NCBI RefSeq assembly: GCF_004011505.1
Contig: NZ_SAUN01000001.1
Coordinates: 3,472,001-3,536,000 of the forward strand
Length of the DNA stretch: 64,000 nt
DNA from: Nonomuraea polychroma
Lineage (GTDB): Bacteria; Actinomycetota; Actinomycetes; Streptosporangiales; Streptosporangiaceae
Direction of reading: 5' to 3'
The notes below the pieces were generated by a model, which was not told where the DNA came from, did not search any database, and was given only the letters and a program-made list of their open reading frames with translations. Shown here piece by piece: positions 26,214 through 34,740 of this stretch. A program made the position numbers and the translations under genes. Position 1 is the first letter of the stretch. The number at the start of each line of letters is the position of its first letter.

Positions 26214-26789
26214 TCAGGGCAGCCCGGGTGCAGAGACTGACACCACTGCTTTTCTACCGTCGATCTCTTCAAGAGTGATCCTGAAGTCGCCGAACGGTGC
26301 GAAGTCGAGCGGCGCGAGGTCCAGAGTCGCGCGGTTCCGGGCGGGGTAAGTGACCAGGAAGTGCACCTTCCGTGAGGTGATTCTCTGAACGGTGAATGTG
26401 GGATTGCCCGGACCGGTGGGCACCGTAACACCCCTGGATACTTGAACTTCACAGCTCAGGTCGTTACAAGACTTGACCTTTGTGCCGTCAGCAGGGTAGG
26501 GCGGCTCGCTTGTACTTGGATCGGCGGGAGACGGTACCGTCGTCCTGGACCTGGTGGATGTCGGTGTCGGTGAGTAGGACGTAGTGTGCACTGGCGAGTC
26601 GGCGGCGGATGCCGACTCCGATGGCGTGGCCGGGGGCAACTCCCATGGCTGCTTAGCCGCTGTGGGCGGCGCCTCGTCGCAACTGAAAAAGCAGACTCCA
26701 TTCTGGTCACGTGCGCAACCTCCCAGAACCATCAGGCAACCCGCGACCAAGGCCAGGTTGAGACTGACTCTGAATCGCAGACTGCTCAT
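26214..26789 (-). CDS. hypothetical lipoprotein
   Basis: A 191-residue protein from the ATG at 26789. Its signal peptide MSSLRFRVSLNLALVAGCLM ends in the lipobox VLGGC, so it would be anchored on the outer face of the membrane. A Ser/Thr/Pro-rich linker (about residues 45-100) leads to a globular end with two Cys (SCNDLSCEVQVSRGVTVPT) and a strand-rich region (RKVHFLVTYPARNRATLDLA). The frame stays open upstream to 27392 but that part lacks a start signal and looks like decayed phage DNA. Function unknown; its intact frame stands out in a decayed region. Confidence 0.55.
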   Translation of the reverse strand: MSSLRFRVSLNLALVAGCLMVLGGCARDQNGVCFFSCDEAPPTAAKQPWELPPATPSESASAADSPVHTTSYSPTPTSTRSRTTVPSPADPSTSEPPYPADGTKVKSCNDLSCEVQVSRGVTVPTGPGNPTFTVQRITSRKVHFLVTYPARNRATLDLAPLDFAPFGDFRITLEEIDGRKAVVSVSAPGLP

Positions 26790-27175
26790 GATGGCTCCAA
26801 TTCCGACCTTCAGTCCATAAACGGAGAATACTTTCTGTATTGGATCATCATTAGCATACGGACCAGCTCCCAGGGACCGGTCCCGGTACCGCAGGCTGAT
26901 CCTGGCGAGGTTGGGCAGCATTTCGGAGAGCGGCTGATCTGCTGGCCCACAGGAGATGCCCGACAAAGTGTGCTCCGCGCCGGCCTCGCAGATGGTGACC
27001 TCGGCGGAGAAGACGCCGAACGTCTTGCCGATGACGAGCTCGCCGCCGAGGACGCCGGTCGGGCGGTCCGGCCACGGGCCCGGACCCCACGTGCGCGAGC
27101 CCAGCTCGCGCATCGCCTGGATGAACTCGGCCGGTACAGGTCGTTCGTGTACGGCTGGCCGAGCTCGAAGTAGCT
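26790..27175 (-). pseudogene. decayed coding remnant in the prophage region
   Basis: The minus-strand frame keeps protein-like sequence (PAEFIQAMRELGSRTWGPG, GGELVIGKTFGVFSAEVTIC, LSEMLPNLARISLRYRDRS) with no start signal of its own. The preceding codons (YFELGQPYTNDLYRP) lie in another frame. I read it as a frameshifted phage or accessory gene. No family recognised. Confidence 0.3.
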
Positions 27176-27394
27176 TCACGGGCAGGTTGCCCTGCGGGTC
27201 AGGCCGCACGCCACCCAGCGGGCCGCACACAGGGTGGCCCCGACCGGGCCGTGCCCGTCGACCACCGGCCGGTGCCCGCAGATCAGGCACCACAGTATGG
27301 GCCGGGGCACCTCGTTCAGCCAGAAACCGCGGTGAACGAGCAGGCCGCGCTGGCGGCCGTCCCGCTTGAGATGGTCGATCGAGTGCCACCACAT
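27176..27394 (-). CDS. small phage-type protein with cysteine pairs
   Basis: A 72-codon frame from the ATG at 27394, starting MWWHSIDHLKRDGRQRGLLV and containing PILWCLICGHRPVVDGHGP followed by two more Cys (TLCAARWVACG). The CxxC followed by spaced Cys suggests a zinc-binding knuckle. Such short proteins are common in actinophage late regions. AAGGA precedes the start. Function unknown. Confidence 0.4.
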   Translation of the reverse strand: MWWHSIDHLKRDGRQRGLLVHRGFWLNEVPRPILWCLICGHRPVVDGHGPVGATLCAARWVACGLTRRATCP

Positions 27395-27560
27395 GAAGGG
27401 TCCTTGGGAGGGAAGGCCGGCGTCCGCTGCCGGCGGCCGGGCAGGGGGTACTAGACGCGGGGCGGCCACGTCCAGGTGCCGGGCGTGCTGTCTCCGGCGC
27501 AGGAGGTGGCCCACTAGGTGTCGTTGCCGTCGAGGAACAACTTCAGATTGATGACGCCTG
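27395..27560 (-). pseudogene. phage protein fragment with an in-frame stop
   Basis: The minus strand reads GVINLKLFLDGNDT, a TAG stop, then WATSCAGDSTPGTWTWPPRV and a second stop in the same frame. This looks like the C-terminus of a structural protein with a nonsense mutation; no start is visible. Confidence 0.3.
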
Positions 27561-27625
27561 GATGGCGGTGCCGTGCCCGCACGCGGTCGTGCACATGTCG
27601 CCCTGTGGGACCACATCATGGAGAC

Positions 27626-28141
27626 ATGAAGCTGCGTGGGGATTGGGTCGTGCGCCTCCTGCATGCTTTTCTGGGGTTCTTCCTCCTAACGTGCGGCCTG
27701 ATGTTGGCGAGCGCCGCGCTGGACCCCGGGAAGGAGGGGCTACGGCTAGAGCATCTGGTGCGGGCATCGTGGGACGATCTGGTCGCGGTGGCCGTCCTCT
27801 CGGTGCCCCTGCTGGCGATTGGCGCTCTGATCATGGCGCGGGCGCCCCTCTTGGGCGTCACCTGCACCGAGACGCAGGTCAAGGTGCACAAGGTGTTGTG
27901 GAGTCGCCGTCTGCCGGTCGAGAGGATCATCAAGGTTGGCCGTACCAGCACCGGCCAGGTCGATCTGTGGTGGAAGGGGGAGAACGGGCGGACGCGGCGG
28001 ATGCGGATCCCCGTGCTCTCCGTTTACCCCGGTAGCCGCACGAGCCGTTTCGAGCAGCTTGGCGTGGAATCGGTGGAGCCGCACAACCGGAAGTGCGTCG
28101 ATAGGCTGCGGCAGTGGATCGACGAGCGGCGCCCCGGATGA
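27626..28141 (+). CDS. membrane protein with PH-like C-terminal domain
   Basis: A 171-residue protein from the ATG at 27626 after a GGAG. There are two transmembrane segments (LLHAFLGFFLLTCGLMLASA and DLVAVAVLSVPLLAIGALIM). They are followed by a beta-rich soluble domain (LGVTCTETQVKVHKVLWSRR, LPVERIIKVGRTSTGQVDLW) of the kind seen in bacterial PH-like/YdbS-type membrane proteins. The protein ends with an amphipathic helix. A stem-loop terminator lies 80 bp downstream. It is intact although surrounded by phage debris. Function unknown. Confidence 0.6.
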   Translation: MKLRGDWVVRLLHAFLGFFLLTCGLMLASAALDPGKEGLRLEHLVRASWDDLVAVAVLSVPLLAIGALIMARAPLLGVTCTETQVKVHKVLWSRRLPVERIIKVGRTSTGQVDLWWKGENGRTRRMRIPVLSVYPGSRTSRFEQLGVESVEPHNRKCVDRLRQWIDERRPG

Positions 28142-28223
28142 GGCCGCAGTCTGGCTCTGCGGCGCAGTTGCTGACGCGCGCGACGTCACTGGGCACGGCA
28201 GGCTGCTGGTTGAGCGCATGCGA

Positions 28224-28254
28224 AAGGCCCTGGACCGGGGGTATCCAGGGCCTT
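28224..28254 (+). terminator. stem-loop terminator
   Basis: A perfect 11-bp stem (AAGGCCCTGGA and TCCAGGGCCTT) with a 9-base loop, about 80 bp after the stop of the membrane protein gene. There is no T-run, as is usual in actinomycetes. Confidence 0.7.
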
Positions 28255-28988
28255 AGCTAGCGATCATGAAGTCTGAGACAAGATCGTTCCCGGGGGTCCG
28301 TGGTATCGGAACCCTCGCGTTCGTGCGGGAGAGACGCTCTCAGCGTGTTGTCCGAACCGTACGCGCGGGAGGAAACCCGACGTACCTATGACAGATCCAC
28401 GACGGCGCCCCATGGCGTTGGAAGCCGAGTCTCACCGATTGCGGTTAAGCAGTCGGATCCTCACTTGTTATGGTCAAGCAGTCGGATCGCCACTGCATAA
28501 TCTTAAAGCTTCTGGCGAACCGGAGATTATTAAAGATGGGCAAGGCGCATCTCTCTCAAATAAACCATCTGCGATATTGGATCGACCGGCGGAAAGTGCG
28601 GCCCCCGATCGGCTAGGATGCGAGTACAGACGAAGCGGTCCCGCTCTCAGTATGCAAGCCGAGGAACGGGACCGCGTTCGCCTAACTACCCGGGGGCTAC
28701 AGCACCAGCTGAGCCCCCGGGCCCTGAGTAGCAGGTCCAGTGCCATCAGCAGCCGTGCCCATACGATCTCCCCTCATGTGTCATCCCTGTGGGGCTCGGG
28801 GTCGGATTGCCCGACCTCCTCGCGAGAGCGGCCGTGTATCCGAGATATGTCAAGCAACGAGCTGACGCCCATCGTAGCGCGCCGAATAGCAGCTCGGTCG
28901 CGTTTTCGGCGCATATAAAAGGGCGCTTCAAAGCGCACCTTTGCAAGATCATGGCGCTTTGAAGCGACAATCGCTGGCCACGTTGCCT
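28255..28988. other. non-coding stretch with several hairpins
   Basis: I find no gene. Visible structure: a 13-base direct repeat (AAGCAGTCGGATC, around 28448 and 28479), a 9-bp stem GCGGTCCCG/CGGGACCGC (28636-28676), a 10-bp stem CCCGGGGGCT/AGCCCCCGGG (28689-28721) and the inverted-repeat pair at 28924-28966. GC content is lower than average. It may hold an old attachment site or an unrecognised RNA. Confidence 0.4.
28924..28966. promoter_or_regulatory. pair of 12-bp repeats in inverse orientation with TATAAA upstream
   Basis: CGCTTCAAAGCG (28924-28935) and CGCTTTGAAGCG (28955-28966) are exact reverse complements of each other, and each is itself nearly palindromic (CGCTT...AAGCG). TATAAA lies at 28914-28919, four bases before the first copy. 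This could be a regulated promoter, a recombinase site or a stable hairpin. Confidence 0.45.
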
Positions 28989-29160
28989 TTACGGGCGGAG
29001 CAGCCGACTCCCCGCCTTCGTGCCCGTCGGCGGAATAGCGCCCGGGGCCTCGTAGGTCACCTCGGCCGTCTGCGAGATCACCTCGTCGTCAAAGGCGCCC
29101 GCCGCCCACCGAACCAGGGCCGTTTGAAGATCGCTGTTGTCTTCTCCATGCCGCTATCCA
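28989..29160 (-). pseudogene. phage/accessory protein fragment
   Basis: The minus strand reads HGEDNSDLQTALVRWAAGAF, DDEVISQTAEVTYEAPGAIP and ends TKAGSRLLRP before a TAA. The composition is protein-like but the frame opens just after a TAG and lacks a start. Its family is unknown. Confidence 0.35.
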
Positions 29161-29216
29161 AGCGGTACAGCCGAGATCGCAACAGTGTTCAAAAGGGGTT
29201 CACTCCGCAGGAGGCT

Positions 29217-29441
29217 TCATAGGTCGGCGGCGCGCCGTACCCGGTCCTCCCGATCGTCCGTGAGCAGGTCGTACACGGTCACCCGGAGATGGAAGGTGAC
29301 CTCGGACCGGGTGTCCGGGCCCAGCTGTGCCCACGGCCGGTGCTCCCGCAGCCCGGCCGTGCCGCGCTCGCACTGCTCCGCCTCCGACAGCTCGTACCAG
29401 GCGCCCCAACGCGGCTCGTCGTCCTCGTCGAGCAGCGGCTC
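29217..29441 (-). pseudogene. hypothetical protein C-terminal fragment
   Basis: Seventy-odd codons opening right after a TGA read EDDEPRWGAWYELSEAEQCE, RPWAQLGPDTRSEVTFHLRV and TVYDLLTDDREDRVRRAADL before the final TGA. It is clearly coding in composition and lacks its N-terminus. I do not recognise the family. Confidence 0.4.
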
Positions 29442-29523
29442 TCAGCCGGCAGTGCCCAGGTTCGGGAACGAATCATTCACCGAGTACGACTACACCACCG
29501 GCTCGTCATCCCGTTCGGAGGAA

Positions 29524-30544
29524 CTACGACGCCAGAAGGTCGAGCTGGAAACCTGCCACAAACAGATACAGTGCGATAAGCCGGAACGCGTGGTCGGGAT
29601 GCGCCTTGTCGAAGGCGACCACCAGCGCACGCGCCACCACGGCCGCAGCCCCGTCAGGCAACAGTTGAGTCACGAAGAGGGCCCTGCGCACGGTCAATCT
29701 GGCGACGATCAGGGTGCCGAAACCGGCCAAGAACACCAGGGGCGCGATGAAATCCAGCCAAGCCATACCGGGTAACGGCACATGGAGGGCACGAAGGAAA
29801 CTGGTGCCTATCCACAGGACGAAGGGAACGATCATCAGGGGCGCAACTATCCAGCCAGTCTTAAGCATCGCATTCTCTGCTCGTTCCTCGAGGCGTTCAC
29901 TGATCACGGCGTCGTACTGGCCCAGCTTTGTTTGCACCAGGTCACGGGCGAGCTCTAGCACGCTCTCGTCGGAGGCAATGTAGGGGTTCCCCTTACTGTG
30001 CCTGATGTCGTCGCGGATGTGCCGTAGGACATCCGCGTGGAACCGACGGGCTTCACATCGGCTGATTGTCCTCGATGGAATCCAGAATCGCGGGGTCTTC
30101 CTGATCCACCACCCGATCGGCCGAGCCATGGCGAACGCGAGGTCGGGTGGTACGTTCAGGCCGGCTGGAAGTTCCCCTGCGGGGCCTTTGATTACCATTC
30201 CCCAAAGCCTGTGGATCAGTTTGTCGGCCTTTCCGGCGATCTGCGCAGCCTCGAGCCTCACCCGTCCGGACTCGTACCGTTCACGGGCACGCTGCCCGAA
30301 CGCTCTCAGTTTGTCGATGTTGATGAAGTCGAATATGGCGACGAGACCTGCGACGAAACTGCATGATCTTGCCGAGGCGCCCCCACATCATCACGCTCCA
30401 GCCACCGAGGGGCATCTGGTTAGGCGAGGTCCCCGTGAGCCACAACCCCCATGCGGCCCACCACTGCGGGAGGGTGCCGGTCGCTGCAGCAGTGACTACA
30501 AGAGCGATCGTTACCGCCATCAGGAACAGCACCCATTTCCTCAT
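29524..30544 (-). pseudogene. polytopic membrane protein with one frameshift
   Basis: From the ATG at 30544 (after GGAGG) the first frame gives MRKWVLFLMAVTIALVVTAA, WWAAWGLWLTGTSPNQMPLG and VMMWGRLGKIMQF. One extra C near 30350 shifts the frame, after which VAGLVAIFDFINIDKLRAFG, LEAAQIAGKADKLIHRLWGM and the rest continue to 29524. The later part has at least three membrane segments (GWIVAPLMIVPFVLWIGTSF, MAWLDFIAPLVFLAGFGTLI, AFRLIALYLFVAGFQL). Repaired, it would be about 340 residues. No family recognised. Confidence 0.5.
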
Positions 30545-30619
30545 TGCCTTGGACGCCTCCCCTCCGGCTACTCGGCGGTCGCCAGTGATAAGCATGAGCA
30601 TGTCGCAGCCCGGCTTGTT

Positions 30620-30900
30620 CTACCAGACCGCGGTCGAAAAGCGGATGCCGAGATCGCGGCCTCCAGCCGCCCTGATCTGCTCCAGCAGACGGGCGCGGTG
30701 GACTTCCGTGTAGGTGTCGGGCAGACCGATGTCCGTCAGGTGTCCTTGTCGTTGTCGGGGCGAAGAAACTAGTACAGGCAGCAGGCGGCCAGTGGCGTGG
30801 CCCCGAGGACGACCTGCCCCTCGGGCTTCGCATCCTTGTCAATCTTTGGATCGAGCCATGGCGTTCCATGCACAACTTCGGCCTAATGGACGATGCAGAG
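30620..30900 (-). pseudogene. two short coding fragments
   Basis: The minus strand contains GTPWLDPKIDKDAKPEGQVV-LGATPLAACCLY followed by a stop, and overlapping it LTDIGLPDTYTEVHRARLLE-QIRAAGGRDLGIRFSTAVW ending at a TAG at 30620-30622. Both look like real C-termini without starts. They add to the picture of a graveyard of small accessory genes. Confidence 0.3.
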
Positions 30901-31233
30901 ATTCGTCGACTTGCCCAGTATCTCTTCACTGGGGAAGCGGGTAGACGGCACTGGACGATGAACAGCGACGGCTCCAGGGCCGATCAACGCACTGCCCGCA
31001 CTCGCGCGTTTTGTCGAATCTTCGATGAAGAGCTGGCATGATCGGCTCATAAGCCTGCGATACCGACTGTTATCCCAAGCCCCGTGTCGGATAAAGGGGA
31101 TGGTTAGTAGCAGCCGCAGCGGGTGCCGCTCTGGCGGTGGGCGTCGCGGTAGGTCGCGCTCGCGGAGGACAGCACTAGGCCGTGTTTCAAAAGGGTCTTT
31201 GAGGGCTTGCGGCGTGGCGGTCATCGATAAACG

Positions 31234-31291
31234 ACGAGGTCTCCGGTAGTTGGTTCAACGACCAAGAAGAGCCAAGTACCGGAGACCTCGT
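31234..31291 (+). promoter_or_regulatory. 15-bp stem burying the transposase ribosome-binding site and start
   Basis: ACGAGGTCTCCGGTA (31234-31248) pairs perfectly with TACCGGAGACCTCGT (31277-31291). The right arm contains the GGAG ribosome-binding site and the first bases of the GTG start at 31290. A transcript reading in from outside would fold and hide the start. A promoter inside the loop would escape this, but none is obvious. Confidence 0.65.
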
Positions 31292-32192
31292 GGCCAGCGT
31301 AGCGGTGACGAGGCGGCATGACCTGACCGATGGGCAGTGGGCAGCGCTGGAGCCGCTGTTACCCGCCGCCTCGGGCCGCGGTCGTCCGCCGAAGTGGAGC
31401 AGGCGGCAGTTGATCGACGGGATCCGGTGGCGGATCCGGACCGGCGCGCCGTGGCGGGACGTCCCCGAGGTGTACGCGCCCTGGTCAACGGTGTACGGCC
31501 GGTTCCGCCGCTGGCAGCGTGATGGCACCTGGGCCAAGATCCTGGCCGCGATGCAGGCGCACGCGGACGCCGCCGGAAAGATCGGCTGGACGGTGAGCGT
31601 GGACTCCACCATCAGCCGCGCCCATCAGCACGCCGCCGGGGCACGCCGGGACAGTCACCTGCAGAAGGAACCGCCTGGCGGGGTGCAGAGCGAACCGGAC
31701 GATCATGCGCTGGGCCGCTCACGCGGTGGGCTGACCACCAAGACGCACCTGGCCTGCGAGCAGGGCCGCAAACCCCTGGCCCTGCTGGTGACGGCCGGTC
31801 AGCGCGGTGACAGCCCGCAGTTCATCCCCGTGCTGAGCAAGATCCGGGTCGCTCGTCTTGGCGGCGGCCGGCCCCGGACCCGCCCCGATCGAGTCCTGGC
31901 CGACAAGGCCTACACCAGCAAGGCCAACCGCGGCCATCTGCGCCGGCGTGGGATCAAGGCGTGCATCCCGAGTAAGGCCGACCAGGACGCCAGCCGGCGC
32001 GCCAAGGGTTCCAGGGGCGGGCGACCTCCTGCCTTCGATCCCGCTCTTTACCGTCAGCGGCACGCTGTGGAATGCGGCATTAACCAGCTCAAACGCAACC
32101 GCGCCATGGCCACCCGGTACGACAAGCTCGCTGTCCGTTTCGAGGCCACACTCACCATCGCCGCGATCAACGAGTGGCTCAATGCCTTATGA
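31290..32192 (+). CDS. IS5-family transposase
   Basis: A single intact frame of 300 residues, although many relatives need a frameshift between two frames. The N-terminal DUF4096-like region has [20 protein letters not shown] and [20 protein letters not shown]. The DDE domain has [35 protein letters not shown] and [20 protein letters not shown], supplying Asp, Asp and Glu. The GTG start lies at the end of the stem that hides the ribosome-binding site. Confidence 0.9.
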   Translation: MASVAVTRRHDLTDGQWAALEPLLPAASGRGRPPKWSRRQLIDGIRWRIRTGAPWRDVPEVYAPWSTVYGRFRRWQRDGTWAKILAAMQAHADAAGKIGWTVSVDSTISRAHQHAAGARRDSHLQKEPPGGVQSEPDDHALGRSRGGLTTKTHLACEQGRKPLALLVTAGQRGDSPQFIPVLSKIRVARLGGGRPRTRPDRVLADKAYTSKANRGHLRRRGIKACIPSKADQDASRRAKGSRGGRPPAFDPALYRQRHAVECGINQLKRNRAMATRYDKLAVRFEATLTIAAINEWLNAL

Positions 32193-32386
32193 AACACGGC
32201 CTAGCTGGTTCGACAGCACCGTAGCGTGCCTAGGGAGCGGTCTGTCCACAGAGTGCTGGGCGGCCATGCCGGTGGGCGCCTCGCGCAGAGCATCGTTGCC
32301 GAGCGCGATGCCAATACAGGCGGCTCATCAGGGCTTCATGATGTATGGGCTTTCTCCCCGCGTGGCCAAACGCGCCTGGATTTTCC

Positions 32387-32695
32387 TCAGCCGAGGCCCG
32401 ACTCCTCCGCCAGCGACGCGAACGTGTGCCGCAGCTGGTGCGGGCGCAGCCCCCGATCCCGGCCTGCGCCGGACGCGAACAGCGGGCCACTCAGCTGCTC
32501 CACCGCCACTTTCGAGCGCTCCGCACGGTCGGCCAGGTACACGTCGATCGCGTGCGCGGCGGCCGGCGGCACCTTCCGTGTCTTCGCCTTGTCGCCCTCG
32601 GCGACGATCCGCAGCGTGCGACGGCTGCGCTCGCGCCCGAGGTCGCCGAGCTGCGCGGCCAGGGCCTCGGTGACGCGGACGCCGGTCTCCATGAG
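32387..32695 (-). pseudogene. tyrosine recombinase/phage integrase remnant
   Basis: Only part of the catalytic domain survives. ETGVRVTEALAAQLGDL carries the first Arg, DVYLADRAER lies in the middle, and LRPHQLRHTFASLAEESG carries the His-x-x-Arg box. The sequence then ends before the distal His and the nucleophile Tyr. Upstream of about 32695 the frame turns to noise. It is the most plausible leftover of the integrase that brought in the prophage. Confidence 0.6.
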
Positions 32696-32879
32696 TTGAA
32701 CTCGGCCGCAGTCCTTCCCCACCAGGCAGCTGTACCAGGACGACACCGCGGCGAGCGAGCGTCTTGGCGGGGAGCGGCTCTTCCGCCTGCAGGCCGGGCC
32801 ACCGCTTGTAGACGTCACCGTGCGGGCGGCGCAGAACGGGAAGGTGAGCGTGCCCCCTGGGCGGGGACCAGCCCGGTCA

Positions 32880-32999
32880 TCACGGCGAGTCCTCCCCGAA
32901 GTAGTGCCCTGGGCGGTAGCCGGCGACGACCACTCCCTTGCGCCAGATCCGCACCGCCTCCACCACAATGCCGACGCGGGTGAGATATGCCTTGGCCAT
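32880..32999 (-). CDS. very small hypothetical protein
   Basis: A 39-codon frame from the ATG at 32999 reads MAKAYLTRVGIVVEAVRIWR followed by KGVVVAGYRPGHYFGEDSP. It has sensible composition and its stop overlaps a downstream ATG as TGATG, a sign of coupled phage genes, but the next frame soon degenerates. The family is unknown. Confidence 0.35.
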   Translation of the reverse strand: MAKAYLTRVGIVVEAVRIWRKGVVVAGYRPGHYFGEDSP

Positions 33000-33239
33000 G
33001 AGCTCGGCGACTTGGCTCCCCGCCCAGGCGAGCTGCCGGGAGGTTCTGTTCCCTCAAGCCGAGGGTGACGAAAGATCCGGCCAACGTTGATCGCCACCCG
33101 TCCCTCCCCTGTCGGTGCATGTGACCCTTCAAGCCCGCGTCCCCAACCAGCGCTACGCCGAGGTCTTCATCGGCTGACGGCGGGAACCTGTGATCGTCCG
33201 CAGCGGTCCAGAGGTGCAGGCCACCGAAGGAGATCTGTG

Positions 33240-33608
33240 TTGGAAGACCTGTCCACGTACGTCCCGCTGCTGTTCGTGGCGTTCGGGATGCTGATCATTC
33301 TGGGTTCGATCAAGCGGGTCATCGGCGGCAAGCGGTTCGCCGGGCGGGCACAGCGGGTCCCCGGTGTGGTCAGCGACGTCCGGACCACGTTCGCCGGGCA
33401 GGGCAACGCGACCGAGGTGCTCTACGACCCGCAGGACCCGACCAGGACCGTGCCCGCAGACAACGCGGGCGGCGGCTACGGCGCAATCGTCTTCGGGCTC
33501 ATCCCGATCGTCATCGGCCTGGTCTTCTTCGCCGGCATCCCTCAGGCCCTGGGCGCGGCGATCCCCTCAGGGAGGGCGACGACACGGCCCGGTGCGAGAT
33601 CCAGCTAG
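33240..33608 (+). CDS. DUF3592-like membrane protein, probably shortened
   Basis: A 122-residue frame from TTG 33240 (AAGGAG seven bases upstream). It has two membrane segments, LLFVAFGMLIILGSIKRVIG and IVFGLIPIVIGLVFFAGIP, flanking a soluble part with the V-L-Y-D-P-x-D-P-T-R signature (VLYDPQDPTRTVPADNAGGG). That signature is typical of DUF3592-like proteins; the usual soluble domain is shorter here. Just before the stop a second frame (EGDDTARCEIQLADGSFEPT-DCPPGWDST) looks coding and runs to the edge of the Tn3 transposon, so the true C-terminus may be frameshifted and interrupted. Confidence 0.5.
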   Translation: MEDLSTYVPLLFVAFGMLIILGSIKRVIGGKRFAGRAQRVPGVVSDVRTTFAGQGNATEVLYDPQDPTRTVPADNAGGGYGAIVFGLIPIVIGLVFFAGIPQALGAAIPSGRATTRPGARSS

Positions 33609-33700
33609 CCGATGGTTCCTTCGAACCCACCGACTGCCCGCCCGGCTGGGATTCGACGAGTGATCTCGGCCCCCTCCAGGCCGTGGGCTGGTGTGGGTCT

Positions 33701-33738
33701 GGGGAACCGGGACTCTACTGACGGGTAACTACGCTAAG
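33701..33738 (+). repeat. Tn3 left terminal inverted repeat (38 bp)
   Basis: It begins GGGGAACCGGGACTCTACTG and ends ACTACGCTAAG, the G-run start and TAAG end usual for this family. It differs from the right end at positions 5, 6, 20 and 37 only. GGTCT precedes it. Confidence 0.95.
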
Positions 33739-33771
33739 GACTCACCCACAGCTCAGGCCGATTGATCTCGG

Positions 33772-34437
33772 TCAGGAGGATTGAGGGTGGCCAGGGTGTC
33801 CCTGATCGGGTAGCAGATCGGAGAGCGCGGTTCGGATGGCGGCGCGGCTCACCCCGTGAGCCCGAGCGAGTGCTGCGATCGAGGTGCCCCGCTGGGTATA
33901 GGTCGATCGCACCTCTTCCACGCGCTCACCGGTGAGCGCGGGCGGGCGGCCGCGGTAGCGGCCTTCGGCCTCGGCGGCGGCGATCCCCTCGACGGTGAGC
34001 TCGTTCTGGATGTCGCGTTGGAACTGGCCGACAGCGGTGATCACGTTGATGATGACGGCGGTGGTGGCGTCGCCAGCGGCGAGATCGTGGAAGTTCGATA
34101 GCGGCCCGGACAGGACGCGCAGGGCGACGCCGCGGGCTTGGCACCAGTTGCGAACGGCGTGGATGTCGAGCAGGTCGCGGCAGAGCCGGAACAGCTCCGA
34201 GACCGTCAGGGTGTCGCCGGGGTGCGCCTTGGCTGCGATCTTGCCGAACGCGGGCCGGTCGAGCGCGGGGATCTTGGAGGTGGTGGCGGGGTCCTCGAAG
34301 AGGAGGACCCCGTCGGCTGGCTGGAATCCCTCGGCGACGCCTTCGGTGCGCACGAGAAGGCCGGCCTCGGTGAGGATGTGGCGCTGGCGTAGCAGGGACT
34401 GGGTCGCGGTGGAGACGCGAGAGTAGACAATCTGCAC
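33772..34437 (-). CDS. tnpR: serine recombinase, Tn3-type resolvase
   Basis: A 221-residue resolvase/invertase. The N-terminal catalytic domain has the nucleophile Ser in MQIVYSRVST. The Arg-rich SELFRLCRDLLDIHAVRNW region and the long E-helix FQRDIQNELTVEGIAAAEAE follow. The C-terminal helix-turn-helix is GTSIAALARAHGVSRAAIRT. It resolves cointegrates formed during replicative transposition by acting at a res site, presumably in the gap upstream. It is transcribed towards the left end of the element. Confidence 0.85.
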   Translation of the reverse strand: MQIVYSRVSTATQSLLRQRHILTEAGLLVRTEGVAEGFQPADGVLLFEDPATTSKIPALDRPAFGKIAAKAHPGDTLTVSELFRLCRDLLDIHAVRNWCQARGVALRVLSGPLSNFHDLAAGDATTAVIINVITAVGQFQRDIQNELTVEGIAAAEAEGRYRGRPPALTGERVEEVRSTYTQRGTSIAALARAHGVSRAAIRTALSDLLPDQGHPGHPQSS

Positions 34438-34696
34438 CGGGCTCTCCTCGGGTGGGGTGGAGCCCGATCTTCCTGTCGGGAAATCCTGTCGTCAATCCGT
34501 GTGCGGAACCGGCCATCTGACGTCACGGTTCGTAGCTCGATGTCCGATTTCCGGAAGGGTTTGCGGGGCCCAGTCGGAGGGTGTCGTCAAATCTTCTAAT
34601 CCCGACGCCTCACTGGGGGTAGCAGGGCCGTGGCCTCCGCCCCTACTTCCTCAATAGGGCGAACGTTGCCTGATGTGGCGCCGGTACGACCGCAAC
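34438..34696. promoter_or_regulatory. putative res site and promoter region of tnpR
   Basis: This gap between tnpR and the divergent membrane gene contains related short motifs in both orientations (TTCCTGTCGGGAAATCC around 34473 and GTCCGATTTCCGGAAGG around 34541). That is the kind of arrangement expected for resolvase subsites. I cannot assign the three subsites individually. Confidence 0.4.
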
Positions 34697-34735
34697 TTGC
34701 TCCGAGATGGTCCAGTTGCTCCGAAGATGGTCCAG
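34697..34735. repeat. tandem direct repeat just before the cargo membrane gene
   Basis: TTGCTCCGAGATGGTCCAG (34697-34715) is followed immediately by TTGCTCCGAAGATGGTCCAG (34716-34735), identical apart from one inserted A. The second copy ends five bases before the preferred ATG at 34741, so it occupies the leader and ribosome-binding position. Confidence 0.8.
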
Positions 34736-34740
34736 CAGAG

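Larger units (their letters stand above)
31175..32204 (+). mobile_element. IS5-family insertion sequence, intact
   Basis: Perfect 15-bp terminal inverted repeats, CTAGGCCGTGTTTCA at 31175-31189 and its reverse complement at 32190-32204, enclose a single transposase gene. The outermost CTAG is palindromic, so it could be part of the ends or a target duplication. The size (1030 bp) and ends fit the IS427-like group of IS5. All parts look undamaged, which suggests recent arrival in an otherwise decayed region. Confidence 0.85.

Noticed and set aside
28636..28721. A structured RNA or tRNA in the hairpin pair
   Set aside because: Two stems are real, but no cloverleaf, anticodon arm or known riboswitch pattern can be drawn, and nothing downstream would be regulated.
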